DNA of 64,000 nucleotides, from the NCBI GenBank assembly GCA_964575025.1, contig CAZNPV010000016.1, positions 7,603 through 71,602 of the forward strand. Direction: 5' to 3'. Both the position numbers and the translations under genes were made by a program. The notes below the pieces were generated by a model that was given only the letters and a program-made list of their open reading frames with translations, searched no databases and was not told the origin of the DNA. This document shows positions 17,170-27,281 of the stretch, in pieces. How positions within the stretch are numbered: the stretch's first letter is position 1; every line of letters starts with the position of its first letter. This stretch comes from JABMQB01 sp964575025. GTDB taxonomy: Bacteria; Bacteroidota; Bacteroidia; Bacteroidales; Prolixibacteraceae.

Positions 17170-19824
17170 TTATACCACTACATTGATAATTCTCTTCGGG
17201 ACAAAAATTACTTTTTTGGGGGCTTCCCCCTGAAGCCATTTTTCCGATTTTTCGTGGCCGAGGATGATTCTTTCAACCTCCTGTTGTGCGATCCCGACAG
17301 AAAGCTCAAGTTTGAACCGCATTTTCCCGTTAAATGATACCGGATATTCGAATGTATCTTCTTTCAGAAGGGATTCATCCACTTCAGGCCAGGGTTCATA
17401 AGCCAGCGTATTTGGGTTTCCGTATAATGACCACAATTCTTCGCCCATATGGGGGGCAAATGGCGACAGGATTCTGGCAAATATTTCAGCAGAGGATTTG
17501 GTAACTTTTCCCTTTTTAATGGCCAGGTTATTGAAAACCATTAAGGCTGAAATCGCGGTATTAAATTTCAGGTTCTCGATGTCCGATTCCACCTTCTGTA
17601 TGGTCTTGTGCAACTGTTTCAATACTTCAGTGTCTTCGGCTCCATCCACGATATTTTTCCGGTCAGCAAAAAACCGGTACACACGATTCAAAAAATTAAA
17701 TACTCCTTTGACTCCGGTTTCGGTCCATGGTTTCCGCTCTTCGAGGGGCCCCATAAACATTTCGTATAACCGCAGGGAATCGGCTCCGTACCGTTTTACC
17801 ACATCATCGGGGTTAATGACATTCTTCAGCGATTTTGACATTTTAGCCACAATTTGCGTCAGTTCCTCCCCGGTCTCTTTATGGAAGTATCTATCGTCTT
17901 TTTCCTCCACCTGGTCGGTCGGAACCTTTGCTCCGGAAGCAGTCTCATAGGCAAACGCCAGGATCATTCCCTGGTTAAAAAGTTTCAGATAGGGTTCATC
18001 GGTTGAAACCACACCCAGGTCGAAAAGCACTTTATGCCAGAATCGTGAGTACAGGAGATGCAGTACGGCATGTTCCGCACCACCGATATACAGATCAACG
18101 GGCATCCAGTATTTTTCTTTGGCAGGATCAACGATCCGGTGGTTGCTGTGGGGATCTGTAAAACGCAGGTAGTACCAGCAGGATCCGGCCCATTGGGGCA
18201 TCGTATTGGTTTCCCGTACTCCTTTTCTGCCGTTCTTATCCGTTACATGCAGCCAATCGGTTGAACGGGCCAGGGGAGATTCCCCGGTATCACCCGGGGT
18301 ATATTCTTCCAGTTCCGGAAGTTCAAGGGGCAGCTCTTTTTCATCCAGGACCGTTAGTTCTCCGTCTTCCCAGTGGATTACCGGAAAGGGCTCGCCCCAG
18401 TAACGCTGCCTGCTGAACAACCAGTCACGCATTTTATAATTGACAGAGAAATTTCCGAGGTTATTCTTTTCAAGCCAGTTGATAACCGTTTGAATGCCTT
18501 CCTCCTGGGTCATCCCGTTTATATCAAGGCCTGTTTCTGAATTGGACGAATGGATGTATACACCGTCTTCGGTCCAGCATTCTTTCCCGGTAACCACGCG
18601 CTCTCTTGTTTCAGAGGATTCATCTACCGGATCCAGGATGCACACCACCGGGATATTGAAAGTTTCAGCAAATTCAAAGTCACGGGTATCGTGTGCCGGT
18701 ACTGCCATGATGGCTCCGGTCCCGTACCCCATTAAAACATAATCAGCAATCCAGATCGGGATTCTTTTCTTATTGACCGGATTGATGGCATACCGGCCTG
18801 TAAAAACCCCGGTTTTTTCTTTCGCCAGGTCGGTACGTTCCAGGTCTGATTTCAAAGCAGCCGATTTCCGGTACGCTTCCACCTCGGCTGTTTTTTTAGC
18901 GGTTGGTATAACCTCCACCAACGCATGTTCCGGGGCGATCACCATGTAGGTAGCTCCGAACAAAGTATCCGGGCGTGTCGTATAAACCCGCAACTTTTCA
19001 TCCAGTCCTTCGATGGCAAAATCCACCTCCGCCCCGGTTGATTTACCGATCCAGTTTTTCTGCATATCCTTAATGCCCGGAGGCCAATCCAGCTCTTCGA
19101 GGCCTTCCAGCAAACGTTCGGCATAATGCGGGATCCTGAGCAACCATTGTTTCAGATTCTTTTTCCTCACCTTGCTACCGCATTTCTCATGTGATCCATC
19201 GGTCATCACCTCTTCGTTGGCACAAACAATCCTGCAATGGTCGCACCACCAAACCTGGGCGTTATCGTAATAAGCCAGCCTCCTGGAATCGATATACTCC
19301 CTTACTGCCTTTTTCCCGGCTCTCTTTACCTCTTCCGGGATGGTTAATTCACGGACAGGTCTTCCCTTATTTAATTCCTTATCAAACCAGGTATCGTACA
19401 ATTTGGTAAAAATCCATTGGGTCCATTTAAAATACGCCGGATCGGTGGTATTGATTTCACGATCCCAGTCGTAGCTCAACCCCAGCGATTTAATCTGCCT
19501 CCTGAAGGTATCACAGTTTTTTCCTGTCGTTACAGCCGGATGGGTCCCGGTCTGCATGGCATATTGTTCTGCCGGCAGTCCAAAGGCATCATACCCCATC
19601 GGGTGGAGAACATTAAAGCCTTTCATCCTTTTATACCGGCTTACAATATCCGTGGCTGTATACCCCTCCGGATGGCCAACATGCAATCCTGCCCCGGACG
19701 GATAGGGAAACATATCCAGTACATAATATTTGGGTTTTGAAAAATCATCTTCCGTTTTAAAAGTTTTGTTTCCCTCCCAGTACCGTTGCCATTTCGGTTC
19801 AATCTGGTTAAATCTGTATTCCAT
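17170..19824 (-). CDS. leuS: Leucyl-tRNA synthetase
   Basis: An 884-residue class I synthetase charging tRNA-Leu. The HIGH-type motif is SGAGLHVGHPEGY near residue 45. The editing domain contains TTRPDTLFGATYM and GTGAIMAVPAHDTRDFEFA. The catalytic MSKS motif is KMSKSLKNVINPDDVV (~residue 660), followed by the anticodon-binding domain. A zinc-type CDHC...C segment (~195-220) is also present. Its own promoter is visible upstream. Confidence 0.98.
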   Translation of the reverse strand: MEYRFNQIEPKWQRYWEGNKTFKTEDDFSKPKYYVLDMFPYPSGAGLHVGHPEGYTATDIVSRYKRMKGFNVLHPMGYDAFGLPAEQYAMQTGTHPAVTTGKNCDTFRRQIKSLGLSYDWDREINTTDPAYFKWTQWIFTKLYDTWFDKELNKGRPVRELTIPEEVKRAGKKAVREYIDSRRLAYYDNAQVWWCDHCRIVCANEEVMTDGSHEKCGSKVRKKNLKQWLLRIPHYAERLLEGLEELDWPPGIKDMQKNWIGKSTGAEVDFAIEGLDEKLRVYTTRPDTLFGATYMVIAPEHALVEVIPTAKKTAEVEAYRKSAALKSDLERTDLAKEKTGVFTGRYAINPVNKKRIPIWIADYVLMGYGTGAIMAVPAHDTRDFEFAETFNIPVVCILDPVDESSETRERVVTGKECWTEDGVYIHSSNSETGLDINGMTQEEGIQTVINWLEKNNLGNFSVNYKMRDWLFSRQRYWGEPFPVIHWEDGELTVLDEKELPLELPELEEYTPGDTGESPLARSTDWLHVTDKNGRKGVRETNTMPQWAGSCWYYLRFTDPHSNHRIVDPAKEKYWMPVDLYIGGAEHAVLHLLYSRFWHKVLFDLGVVSTDEPYLKLFNQGMILAFAYETASGAKVPTDQVEEKDDRYFHKETGEELTQIVAKMSKSLKNVINPDDVVKRYGADSLRLYEMFMGPLEERKPWTETGVKGVFNFLNRVYRFFADRKNIVDGAEDTEVLKQLHKTIQKVESDIENLKFNTAISALMVFNNLAIKKGKVTKSSAEIFARILSPFAPHMGEELWSLYGNPNTLAYEPWPEVDESLLKEDTFEYPVSFNGKMRFKLELSVGIAQQEVERIILGHEKSEKWLQGEAPKKVIFVPKRIINVVV

Positions 19825-19864
19825 TTTAACCTGCTTGATAGATTAATCCTGATTTTTAAAGCCG

Positions 19865-19894
19865 CAAAGTTAGGTATTTTGCCGAATAAACAAA
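19865..19894 (-). promoter_or_regulatory. leuS promoter
   Basis: On the minus strand, TTTG (19894-19891), an 18-nt spacer and TAACTTTG (19872-19865) match the Bacteroidota promoter. Transcription would begin near 19860, about 36 nt before the start codon. Confidence 0.75.
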
Positions 19895-20136
19895 CACAGG
19901 TTCCCTTGTCCGGGCAAATACCTCCCCTCCCATACCTGCAAAGCAATTTTTTGTTCCCCTCCTGTTTTACAACGCCTGCTCCCAAATCCCGGATCTTCGC
20001 ATTTCGCTAATAAAACAAGATCCCTGAAAAAGCAGGTTAATAAATATAATTAGATACAAAATGCCTGAAAAAGTAATAATTTGTTAAATTTTCAGCATTG
20101 TTGCTTTAAAATTAAACAATAAAGGGGAAATTATTA

Positions 20137-20144
20137 TACATTTG
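20137..20144 (+). promoter_or_regulatory. gdhA -7 promoter element
   Basis: TACATTTG followed by C matches TAnnTTTG. It predicts a ~93-nt leader that contains a small GGTG/CACC hairpin. No -33 TTTG is apparent. The rest of the 419-nt leuS-gdhA gap shows no gene. Confidence 0.6.
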
Positions 20145-20243
20145 CGCAATCTATGCAGTCCGGGTGTTTTGCACCTGTATTCCGGGAGGTCATACCAAAA
20201 AAATAACATATACCATCAATATAACCAACAAAAAAAATGATGC

Positions 20244-21599
20244 ATGAATTATAACGATCCAAAACAATTTACAGAGGATTTCATGGCCTGGGTAAAGGCG
20301 AAAAATCCCGGAGAACCGGAATTTCACCAGGCTGTGCTGGAGGTAGTTGAATCCCTTTCTGAGTTTTTAATTTCAAATCCACGGTATCTACAGTCAAAAA
20401 TTATGGAGCGTATGGTGGAACCGGAACGGGTGATTCAGTTCCGGGTTCCATGGACGGATGATGCAGGCAACATCCAGATCAACCGGGGATACCGTATAGA
20501 GATGAACAGCGCCATAGGCCCTTATAAAGGAGGACTGCGGTTTCACCCTACGGTGAATTTCAGTATTTTTAAATTCCTGGCTTTTGAGCAGGTTCTGAAA
20601 AACAGCCTGACTACGTTGCCTATGGGAGGCGGAAAAGGAGGTTCCGATTTCAATCCGAAAGGCAAATCCGACAATGAAGTAATGCAATTCTGCCAGAGTT
20701 TTATGACGGAGTTAGCTCGCCATATCGGGCCCGATACCGATATTCCTGCAGGAGACATTGGTGTAGGCGGACGGGAAATCGGGTTTCTGTTCGGCCAGTA
20801 TAAAAGGTTACGCAATGAATTTACAGGGGTGTTAACCGGGAAAGGTATTGGGTGGGGCGGTTCCCTTATCCGTCCGGAAGCTACAGGCTACGGAACCGTT
20901 TATTTTGCCGAAGAAATGCTTAAAACCCATGGCGATAGCATCAAAGGTAAAACAACGACCATCTCCGGTTCAGGGAATGTCGCTCAGTTTGCCGTGGAAA
21001 AAGTACTCGACATGGGAGGGAAACCGGTAAGTTTATCCGATTCAAACGGGACCATTTACGACCCTGAGGGCATTGACCGGGATAAACTGGAGTACGTCAA
21101 ACTGCTGAAAAATATTTACCGTGGCAGAATCAAAGAATATGCTGAAAAATACAACGTACCCTATTATGAAGGCCAGCGACCATGGAGCATTAAATGCGAT
21201 GTAGCCCTTCCCTGCGCCACCCAGAACGAAATCAGCGGAAGCGAAGCGGAAACATTGCTTAAAAACGGCTGTTTTGTTGTGGCCGAAGGAGCCAATATGC
21301 CCTCTACCTATGAAGCAGAACACGCTTTCCTGAAGGCAAAAATCCTTTATGCCCCGGGCAAAGCAGCCAATGCCGGCGGCGTGGCTGTATCAGGACTCGA
21401 AATGGCCCAAAACAGCATGCGCATATGCTGGACCCGAGAGGAAGTGGATGCCAAACTCCATTCCATCATGAAAAATATACACCAAATGTGTATTCAATAC
21501 GGCAAGGAAAAGGATGGAACGATAAATTATGTGAAAGGGGCCAACATCGGGGGATTCGTAAAAGTAGCCAATGCCATGTTGGCGCAGGGGCTGGTGTAG
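20244..21599 (+). CDS. gdhA: NADP-specific glutamate dehydrogenase
   Basis: A 451-residue hexameric-type glutamate dehydrogenase that assimilates ammonium into glutamate. The substrate-binding GPYKGGLRFHP and catalytic-lysine region LPMGGGKGGSDFNPKGKSD are intact, followed by DIPAGDIGVGGREIG, and a Rossmann domain with the SGSGNVAQFA loop. The length and NPKGKSDNE block fit the NADP-preferring bacterial group. Two other ATGs just upstream (20237, 20240) are out of frame. It is monocistronic, with its own promoter and typA promoter beyond it. Confidence 0.97.
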   Translation: MNYNDPKQFTEDFMAWVKAKNPGEPEFHQAVLEVVESLSEFLISNPRYLQSKIMERMVEPERVIQFRVPWTDDAGNIQINRGYRIEMNSAIGPYKGGLRFHPTVNFSIFKFLAFEQVLKNSLTTLPMGGGKGGSDFNPKGKSDNEVMQFCQSFMTELARHIGPDTDIPAGDIGVGGREIGFLFGQYKRLRNEFTGVLTGKGIGWGGSLIRPEATGYGTVYFAEEMLKTHGDSIKGKTTTISGSGNVAQFAVEKVLDMGGKPVSLSDSNGTIYDPEGIDRDKLEYVKLLKNIYRGRIKEYAEKYNVPYYEGQRPWSIKCDVALPCATQNEISGSEAETLLKNGCFVVAEGANMPSTYEAEHAFLKAKILYAPGKAANAGGVAVSGLEMAQNSMRICWTREEVDAKLHSIMKNIHQMCIQYGKEKDGTINYVKGANIGGFVKVANAMLAQGLV

Positions 21600-21700
21600 A
21601 ATAATATTGTTGTACGGATTCCATCTTTTACGAGAGTTGAAATTCATTTCCTTTACTGAACCTTTAAATTAACATTCTGTTCCATTCCTGAGAATTTAAA

Positions 21701-21729
21701 TTGCGGTTTCAATGAAATGACTACTTTTG
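21701..21729 (+). promoter_or_regulatory. typA promoter overlapping the annotated start
   Basis: TTG at 21701-21703, an 18-nt spacer and TACTTTTG at 21722-21729 form a good Bacteroidota promoter. The only in-frame upstream ATG of typA (21717) lies between the two elements, so a transcript from here (start near 21735) would lack it. Confidence 0.65.
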
Positions 21730-23561
21730 CCGCGCATTTAAAAAAACAGGAAATAGAAAAGATAAGAAATATAGCTATAATCGCCCACGTCGACCATGGG
21801 AAAACTACACTGGTCGACCGTATTTTACACCAGGTTAAACTATTCAGGGCCAATCAAAAAGTTGACGACCTGATCCTTGATTCAAACGACCTGGAACGGG
21901 AAAGAGGGATTACCATTCTTTCAAAGAATGTTTCAGTCCGGTATAACGGGATTAAAATTAATATCATCGATACTCCCGGGCACTCTGATTTTGGGGGAGA
22001 AGTTGAACGGGTCTTAAACATGGCCGATGGGGTACTTTTACTTGTCGATGCTTTTGAAGGCCCTATGCCACAAACAAGGTTTGTTTTACAAAAAGCGCTC
22101 AACCTCAACCTGAAGCCGATTGTTGTTATCAATAAAGTCGACAAACCAAACTGCCACCCTGAAGTTGTCCAGGAAGATGTTTTTGATTTAATGCTCAATA
22201 TGGGAGCCAACGACGAACAATTGGATTTCCACACGGTTTTTGGTTCCTCCAAAGAAGGGTGGATGGCTGAAGACTGGCGTGAACCAACCGACAACATCCG
22301 ATATTTGCTTGATACAATTATCGGTCAGATTCCCCCACCTGAAATAAAAGAAGGAAACCTCCAGATGCAGATCACATCGCTCGATTATTCATCGTACCTT
22401 GGTAGGATTGCCGTTGGAAGAATCACACGGGGAACCATAAAAGCTGGGATGCAGGTTGGCGTAGTGAAAAAAGACGGTTCAGTTGAAAAAGCTACGATTA
22501 AAGAATTATACCGTTTTGAAGGATTAGGTAAAGAGAAAATTAAAACCAAACTGGAGGCAGGTGAAATTTGTGCCGTATTGGGACCGGAAAATTTCGAAAT
22601 TGGGGATACCATTGCCGACCTGGAAAATCCGGAGCCACTAAAACGGATTTCGGTAGATGAACCCACAATGAGCATGCTTTTTACCATCAATAATTCTCCG
22701 TTTTTCGGAAAAGAAGGCGAATATGTAACCTCGCGGCACCTGCGCGACCGGTTGTACAGGGAGCTTGAAAAAAACCTGGCTATGCGAATCAAAGAATCTG
22801 ATTCTCCTGAAAAATTGCAGGTTTTCGGAAGGGGTATTCTTCACCTGTCTATTTTAGTTGAAACCATGCGCCGCGAAGGGTATGAATTTCAGTTGGGACA
22901 GCCTCAGGTAATCATTAAAGAAATTGGGGGTGTAAAACACGAACCTGTTGAATCGCTGACTATCCTTGTTCCGGAAGAATTTTCAGGGAAAGCCATTGAA
23001 ATTGTTACCGGCCGTAAGGGGAATATTTTAAACATCGAACATAAAAACGACCGCCTGGTACTGGAATTTGAAATCCCGTCACGCGGATTAATCGGATTAT
23101 CAAACCAGGTACTTACTGCCACTGAAGGGGAAGCAGTGATTGCCCACCGGTTTAAAGAATTCCAGGCATGGAAAGGTCCGATCAACACAAAAAGAAACGG
23201 AGCTTTGATTGCCAGGGAAACCGGCACTGCCATCGCCTATTCGATTGATAAACTTCAGGACAGAGGCAGATTCTTTATCGATCCGAATGAAAAAATTTAT
23301 GCCGGACAGGTAATCGGGGAAAATTCCCGCCAGGATGACCTGGAAGTCAATATCGTAAAAACAAAAAAACTTACAAACGTGCGTGCAGCCGGTTCTGATG
23401 ATAAAGCAATGATTGTCCCGGCTGTAAAGTTTTCACTGGAGCAAGCCATGGAATACATCCGTGAAAATGAATACATCGAGATCACGCCCAAATCGATGCG
23501 CCTACGGAAAATACTTCTGAACGAACATGACCGGAAGAAGCAGAAAAAGGGGGTAGAGTAA
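21717..23561 (+). CDS. typA: Ribosome-associated GTPase TypA/BipA
   Basis: A translational GTPase that binds the ribosome and affects ribosome assembly and stress responses. G motifs are HVDHGKTTLVD (G1), RGITI (G2), DTPGHSDFGGEVER (G3) and NKVDKPN (G4), followed by domain II, EF-G-like domains and the TypA-specific C-terminal region, ~600 residues in all. The start is uncertain: family proteins usually begin near EKIRNIAIIAHVDHG. Here that position (21753) reads ATA, and the only upstream ATG lies inside a promoter-like sequence. A terminator follows the gene. Confidence 0.95.
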   Translation: MTTFAAHLKKQEIEKIRNIAIIAHVDHGKTTLVDRILHQVKLFRANQKVDDLILDSNDLERERGITILSKNVSVRYNGIKINIIDTPGHSDFGGEVERVLNMADGVLLLVDAFEGPMPQTRFVLQKALNLNLKPIVVINKVDKPNCHPEVVQEDVFDLMLNMGANDEQLDFHTVFGSSKEGWMAEDWREPTDNIRYLLDTIIGQIPPPEIKEGNLQMQITSLDYSSYLGRIAVGRITRGTIKAGMQVGVVKKDGSVEKATIKELYRFEGLGKEKIKTKLEAGEICAVLGPENFEIGDTIADLENPEPLKRISVDEPTMSMLFTINNSPFFGKEGEYVTSRHLRDRLYRELEKNLAMRIKESDSPEKLQVFGRGILHLSILVETMRREGYEFQLGQPQVIIKEIGGVKHEPVESLTILVPEEFSGKAIEIVTGRKGNILNIEHKNDRLVLEFEIPSRGLIGLSNQVLTATEGEAVIAHRFKEFQAWKGPINTKRNGALIARETGTAIAYSIDKLQDRGRFFIDPNEKIYAGQVIGENSRQDDLEVNIVKTKKLTNVRAAGSDDKAMIVPAVKFSLEQAMEYIRENEYIEITPKSMRLRKILLNEHDRKKQKKGVE

Positions 23562-23616
23562 ACAATTTATTAAACCGGTTAAAACCACGACCTGCCTCCG
23601 GTAAACCGGCAAACGG

Positions 23617-23652
23617 GTTCCATCGTATTGGACAGATGGAATGTTTTTATTT
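23617..23652 (+). terminator. Intrinsic terminator after typA
   Basis: TTCCATC at 23617-23623 pairs with GATGGAA at 23634-23640 across a 10-nt loop, followed by TGTTTTTATTTTTT. It lies between the convergent typA and kinase genes. Confidence 0.65.
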
Positions 23653-23654
23653 TT

Positions 23655-24548
23655 TCAACTATGTTTTTCTTTCAGTCGTTTGTATACATTTTCAAGCGTA
23701 TCGTTAAACGGGCCGGGTATTTCCATTTTGATTGAAACAAGAGCAGCCGCAAACTTCAGCGATTCTGCAACATCGTGATCCAACCGGTGCGACATGTAAG
23801 CAGCGAAGGTTGTATCACCCCTGCCGGTCCTGCCGGAAATATTGCTGTTCGAGAATTTTTCATAGTACGTCTTGCCATTTACCCTTGCCAGGACACCCTC
23901 TGATTGTGTAATCATCACTTCGGGACATCCCCAGGATTCGATAAGGATAGCTGCTTTCTCCAAATCATCAGTGCCGGTCAGAAGCCTGGCTTCCACGATA
24001 TCGAGCTTCAACTTATTCATCATAGCTGCAATTTCTTTTTTATCTGCAACATCGATAAACTCATGGTTTTTGGTCACCGGGTCTACATGACGGACGAAGC
24101 TTTGCATATCAACCGACAGGCTTGGGTAATTTCTGGCCTTCAATCCCTGCATAAGTGCCATGTCGAATTCGGTATCGGAAATCCCGGCCAGGTGGACACA
24201 AGTAGAATCCAGATCGGGAACATCCTTAATATCGATTATTCCGGCCGATTTGATGAGGGTCATTTCCCGTTCATCGACATTTTCGGAGAAATGCACTACC
24301 CTGTTGTACGATGTTTCTTCGCTCGGAATGAGATAGGTATCCACTCCGAGGTCTTTCATCGGTTGAAGAATATGCTCATCTTTTGGGGACATTTTCACAA
24401 CAGCAGCAACCTTTTTACCCACTCTTGCCGCAACCATGGCTCCGCATAAAACAGCGCTTCCGGGAGCAACTTGCGCTTTACCCCCAAATGGAACAATCTC
24501 GTCGTAACACATGTGCCCCACAAAAGTGATGTCGTATTTTTTGCTCAT
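23655..24548 (-). CDS. PfkB-family carbohydrate kinase
   Basis: A 297-residue ribokinase-fold kinase. The N-terminal DITFVGHMCYDEI and VAPGSAVLCGAMVAARVG, and the C-terminal GRTGRGDTTFAAYM with the catalytic aspartate and anion hole, are the two PfkB signatures. It would phosphorylate a sugar or nucleoside with ATP in the cytoplasm. It is the last gene of a three-gene operon with two glycosidase genes, so its substrate is probably a sugar they release. The exact sugar cannot be assigned. Confidence 0.88.
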   Translation of the reverse strand: MSKKYDITFVGHMCYDEIVPFGGKAQVAPGSAVLCGAMVAARVGKKVAAVVKMSPKDEHILQPMKDLGVDTYLIPSEETSYNRVVHFSENVDEREMTLIKSAGIIDIKDVPDLDSTCVHLAGISDTEFDMALMQGLKARNYPSLSVDMQSFVRHVDPVTKNHEFIDVADKKEIAAMMNKLKLDIVEARLLTGTDDLEKAAILIESWGCPEVMITQSEGVLARVNGKTYYEKFSNSNISGRTGRGDTTFAAYMSHRLDHDVAESLKFAAALVSIKMEIPGPFNDTLENVYKRLKEKHS

Positions 24549-24598
24549 ACTAATTTTCTATAGGATAATTTTTATGTGATCTAAGTTAGAGAACGAAT

Positions 24599-27136
24599 TT
24601 ACTCCTGTTCACTCATCAACCAGGGATAGAATGGAATCAGGTCTTTGGGCTCAATTGTATTGGTATTCTTTTTCGCCTGTAATTCTTTGACATGATTCAT
24701 TACCAAATGAGTCCACACAGCGCCTGGCCTTGGATAGGCTGCTACAATGTAATGCGGTCCTGGTTCTGTTTCACCCATTTCCATTTCCAGTTCAGCCCTG
24801 AGATTGTCAGGAGTTGTCAATGTATTTGCGTACCCGAAAACAACCCGGTCCATGTGTTTGTACACCTCTTTGCTTTCCTCAACCATTCCGTAATAATCCA
24901 ACAACTGGGCAAAAACATAATTGGATGTGGTGTAAACATCCTGTCCCTGTTCCGATTCAACCATTTCACCATCCTTTGTTTTACACATCGCCCAGCCCAT
25001 GAAAGCTTTGTTCGTGTTATAGATTGTTTTCAGAATTTTCTTGACACGTTCTTCCGGAATGGAAGGAGCTTCTCCGATAGCCGTCAGGTACCACAAGGCG
25101 TCAAGCTGGTTGGTCCAGACATCGGTATTTGAATTACCGGTTTCCGGATCAAAACAGGTGATGTAATACTCGAGTTTTTCACCCTTCTTATTTGTATCTT
25201 CCCGCCACAGTTGCTCAAAACTTTTCCAGGCTTTATCGTATATTTTTTGGATCTGTTCCTCATCGTCCTTCCTGCCGAGCATCTGTGCCATTTTAATCAA
25301 TGCCTGACAGCCACCAAGAAATTGGGTGGCATCATACGCATCTGCTCCGAAAAGAACCAGGTTATCAAAGGTATTTTTCACATCATCGGGATTGCCTTCA
25401 GGAATTCCATCGCCGTCAAAATCAAGTTTTAACAGGGATTCCAATCCAAATTTCATGGTTTCCCAATTCGATCTCAGAAATTCCATATCGCCGGTGAATT
25501 TCACATTTCTGAGCACGCGCATCATCAGTTTTGGATAAAGGTCAACCCAGTAATTGTTGTTGTACCAGGCATAATCGCTGACATTGCGCAGAGGATGCCC
25601 CTTTGACAACATGCAAACATCATGGGCCACGCTACCCAGGGTCTTGAAATCATCCCGTATCTGGGTTAACTTTTTGCCTTCGTATTCTTCCGGATTTTCT
25701 TCAAAATGCATCCTTGCTTCAACAAACGAGGCATGATGATGATACCACCTCGGAGTCGGATCGACCGCATTAATTGAATCAATAAACGCCTGGCACAAAT
25801 CTTTTTCCACTTTTGGAAACATCATCAGCAGCACCATGGAGTACCAATCCACGTCCGAAGGATCAATGTAGGAATAGTCGAAACATTCAAGAAAACGGGC
25901 CTGTTCTTTGCCCTTTTCTTCAATCCAGACACAGGCATTCGAAAGGGGGAAATGAAGTTCATTCAGCATAAGTCTCGTTAAACGCATCGCTCCTTCAAAA
26001 TCATCCTTATAGGAAGGCGTGGAGTATATTGAATTGAAGATCCGTTCCTGAATGGTTAATGTCGCTTTCCACCACTGCGGATAGTTTTCCAAAGCGATCT
26101 TTACCATTTCAGACTCTCTGGTTTCGGGATTTTCAAAATTCTGAATGTATTTTCTGTCAAATGTCTTCCCATCGATGTATTCCTGAACAGGGAAGTCCAT
26201 TACAACAGCAAAAGGAATGACCTTCGATTCGCCCGGTCTGAGCGTCATGGTTAAACTTACAGCTGCACCATAATCTCTTCTGCTAATGGGTTCGCATTTT
26301 TCATAAAAGGTGCCTTCTTCTGTTATAAGAAGATCGCCGGAGTATTTGTTCAATAAGAAATAGGGTTGCGTATCCACTGCAACACCGGGGACATCTGATA
26401 CGGCAATGATCATCTTGTTTTCCGTTTCCGTGCTGCCCATAACGACTCCATGAATGCCATTCATTTCAAATGCTTCATGTTTTTGTCCGTCAATGGCTGC
26501 ACTGCTTACGAAAACACTATCCTGATCGGTAGGCTTAAGCTCTTTTTCCTGTAAATTAACCAGGGAAGGCCGGGGTATCACCAAGGTATAATCCTGTTCT
26601 TCATCCGTGTTATTTTCCACTATAAATTCCTCAACGCCAATCGGCATAAGCGTTTGTTCATTGCCTGATAATAAGGGTGAAATCAGTCTTCTTGTTACCT
26701 TCACATCTTCCAGGGTATATTCGATTTCCAAAGAAGGGGTGGCAATGGTCATTTTGATATTTTCTTTGTCGATTGCCTCGGGATAGTAATTTTTCATCGC
26801 CGGAATGTCATCAGACTCCGTTTCGCCGGGCTGAAGCTGCGTTAACAAAGTATTTCCCTCGTAAGTGCTGATATAAGGTGCAGAGCCAAATTGAACCGCC
26901 TTCTGGTTTAACAAAATAAGACGGCCGGCATCGTTGAACCGGTTATACAGGCCGTAAGGGGAAATTCCGATCGAACAGGTCGGAGCACCTTGCAGTGCTA
27001 CAGTATGCGGAAACTGCAAACATTTGGACATTCCCTGAAAATGTACCGTCATTTTATTGTTTTCATAAATATCGGTAATCCGGGATCCTGTAATGGTGTA
27101 GATATCTTTAATATTGAATGAATTGGATTGAGTCAT
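24599..27136 (-). CDS. GH116-like (DUF608) glycoside hydrolase, cytoplasmic
   Basis: An 845-residue protein without a signal peptide. The N-terminal ~330 residues form a beta-rich domain. The C-terminal ~450 residues form an (alpha/alpha)6 domain resembling GH116 beta-glucosidases. RFLECFDYSYIDPSDVDWY (~430) matches the nucleophile region with its Glu. DFDGDGIPEG, then NTFDNLVLFGADAYDATQF (~590), matches the general-acid region with its Asp. Similarity is partial, and the substrate is unknown; family members act on beta-glucosides, beta-xylosides or N-acetylglucosaminides. It lies 50 nt upstream of the PfkB kinase gene on the same strand. Confidence 0.75.
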   Translation of the reverse strand: MTQSNSFNIKDIYTITGSRITDIYENNKMTVHFQGMSKCLQFPHTVALQGAPTCSIGISPYGLYNRFNDAGRLILLNQKAVQFGSAPYISTYEGNTLLTQLQPGETESDDIPAMKNYYPEAIDKENIKMTIATPSLEIEYTLEDVKVTRRLISPLLSGNEQTLMPIGVEEFIVENNTDEEQDYTLVIPRPSLVNLQEKELKPTDQDSVFVSSAAIDGQKHEAFEMNGIHGVVMGSTETENKMIIAVSDVPGVAVDTQPYFLLNKYSGDLLITEEGTFYEKCEPISRRDYGAAVSLTMTLRPGESKVIPFAVVMDFPVQEYIDGKTFDRKYIQNFENPETRESEMVKIALENYPQWWKATLTIQERIFNSIYSTPSYKDDFEGAMRLTRLMLNELHFPLSNACVWIEEKGKEQARFLECFDYSYIDPSDVDWYSMVLLMMFPKVEKDLCQAFIDSINAVDPTPRWYHHHASFVEARMHFEENPEEYEGKKLTQIRDDFKTLGSVAHDVCMLSKGHPLRNVSDYAWYNNNYWVDLYPKLMMRVLRNVKFTGDMEFLRSNWETMKFGLESLLKLDFDGDGIPEGNPDDVKNTFDNLVLFGADAYDATQFLGGCQALIKMAQMLGRKDDEEQIQKIYDKAWKSFEQLWREDTNKKGEKLEYYITCFDPETGNSNTDVWTNQLDALWYLTAIGEAPSIPEERVKKILKTIYNTNKAFMGWAMCKTKDGEMVESEQGQDVYTTSNYVFAQLLDYYGMVEESKEVYKHMDRVVFGYANTLTTPDNLRAELEMEMGETEPGPHYIVAAYPRPGAVWTHLVMNHVKELQAKKNTNTIEPKDLIPFYPWLMSEQE

Positions 27137-27204
27137 TTTTTTCTTGTTTATTGATTATTACATGGCTGGCTTCAATTGGCTCCAGCATTCTGATGAAAAT
27201 CCGA

Positions 27205-27238
27205 GCGTCAGCAAGAAAATAAAAACCTTAGCTGACGC
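27205..27238 (-). other. Operon-internal stem-loop
   Basis: GCGTCAGC at 27205-27212 pairs with GCTGACGC at 27231-27238 across an 18-nt loop, in the 145-nt gap between the GH3 and GH116-like genes. There is no clear T run after it on the minus strand, so RNA processing or partial attenuation is more likely than termination. Confidence 0.5.
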
Positions 27239-27281
27239 CCGGAATATGTATTAATTTATATTGTATGATAAGGTTGCGGTA

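Noticed and set aside
17042..17239. 65-residue open frame between yitT and leuS
   Set aside because: It overlaps leuS out of frame and shows no recognisable protein features.
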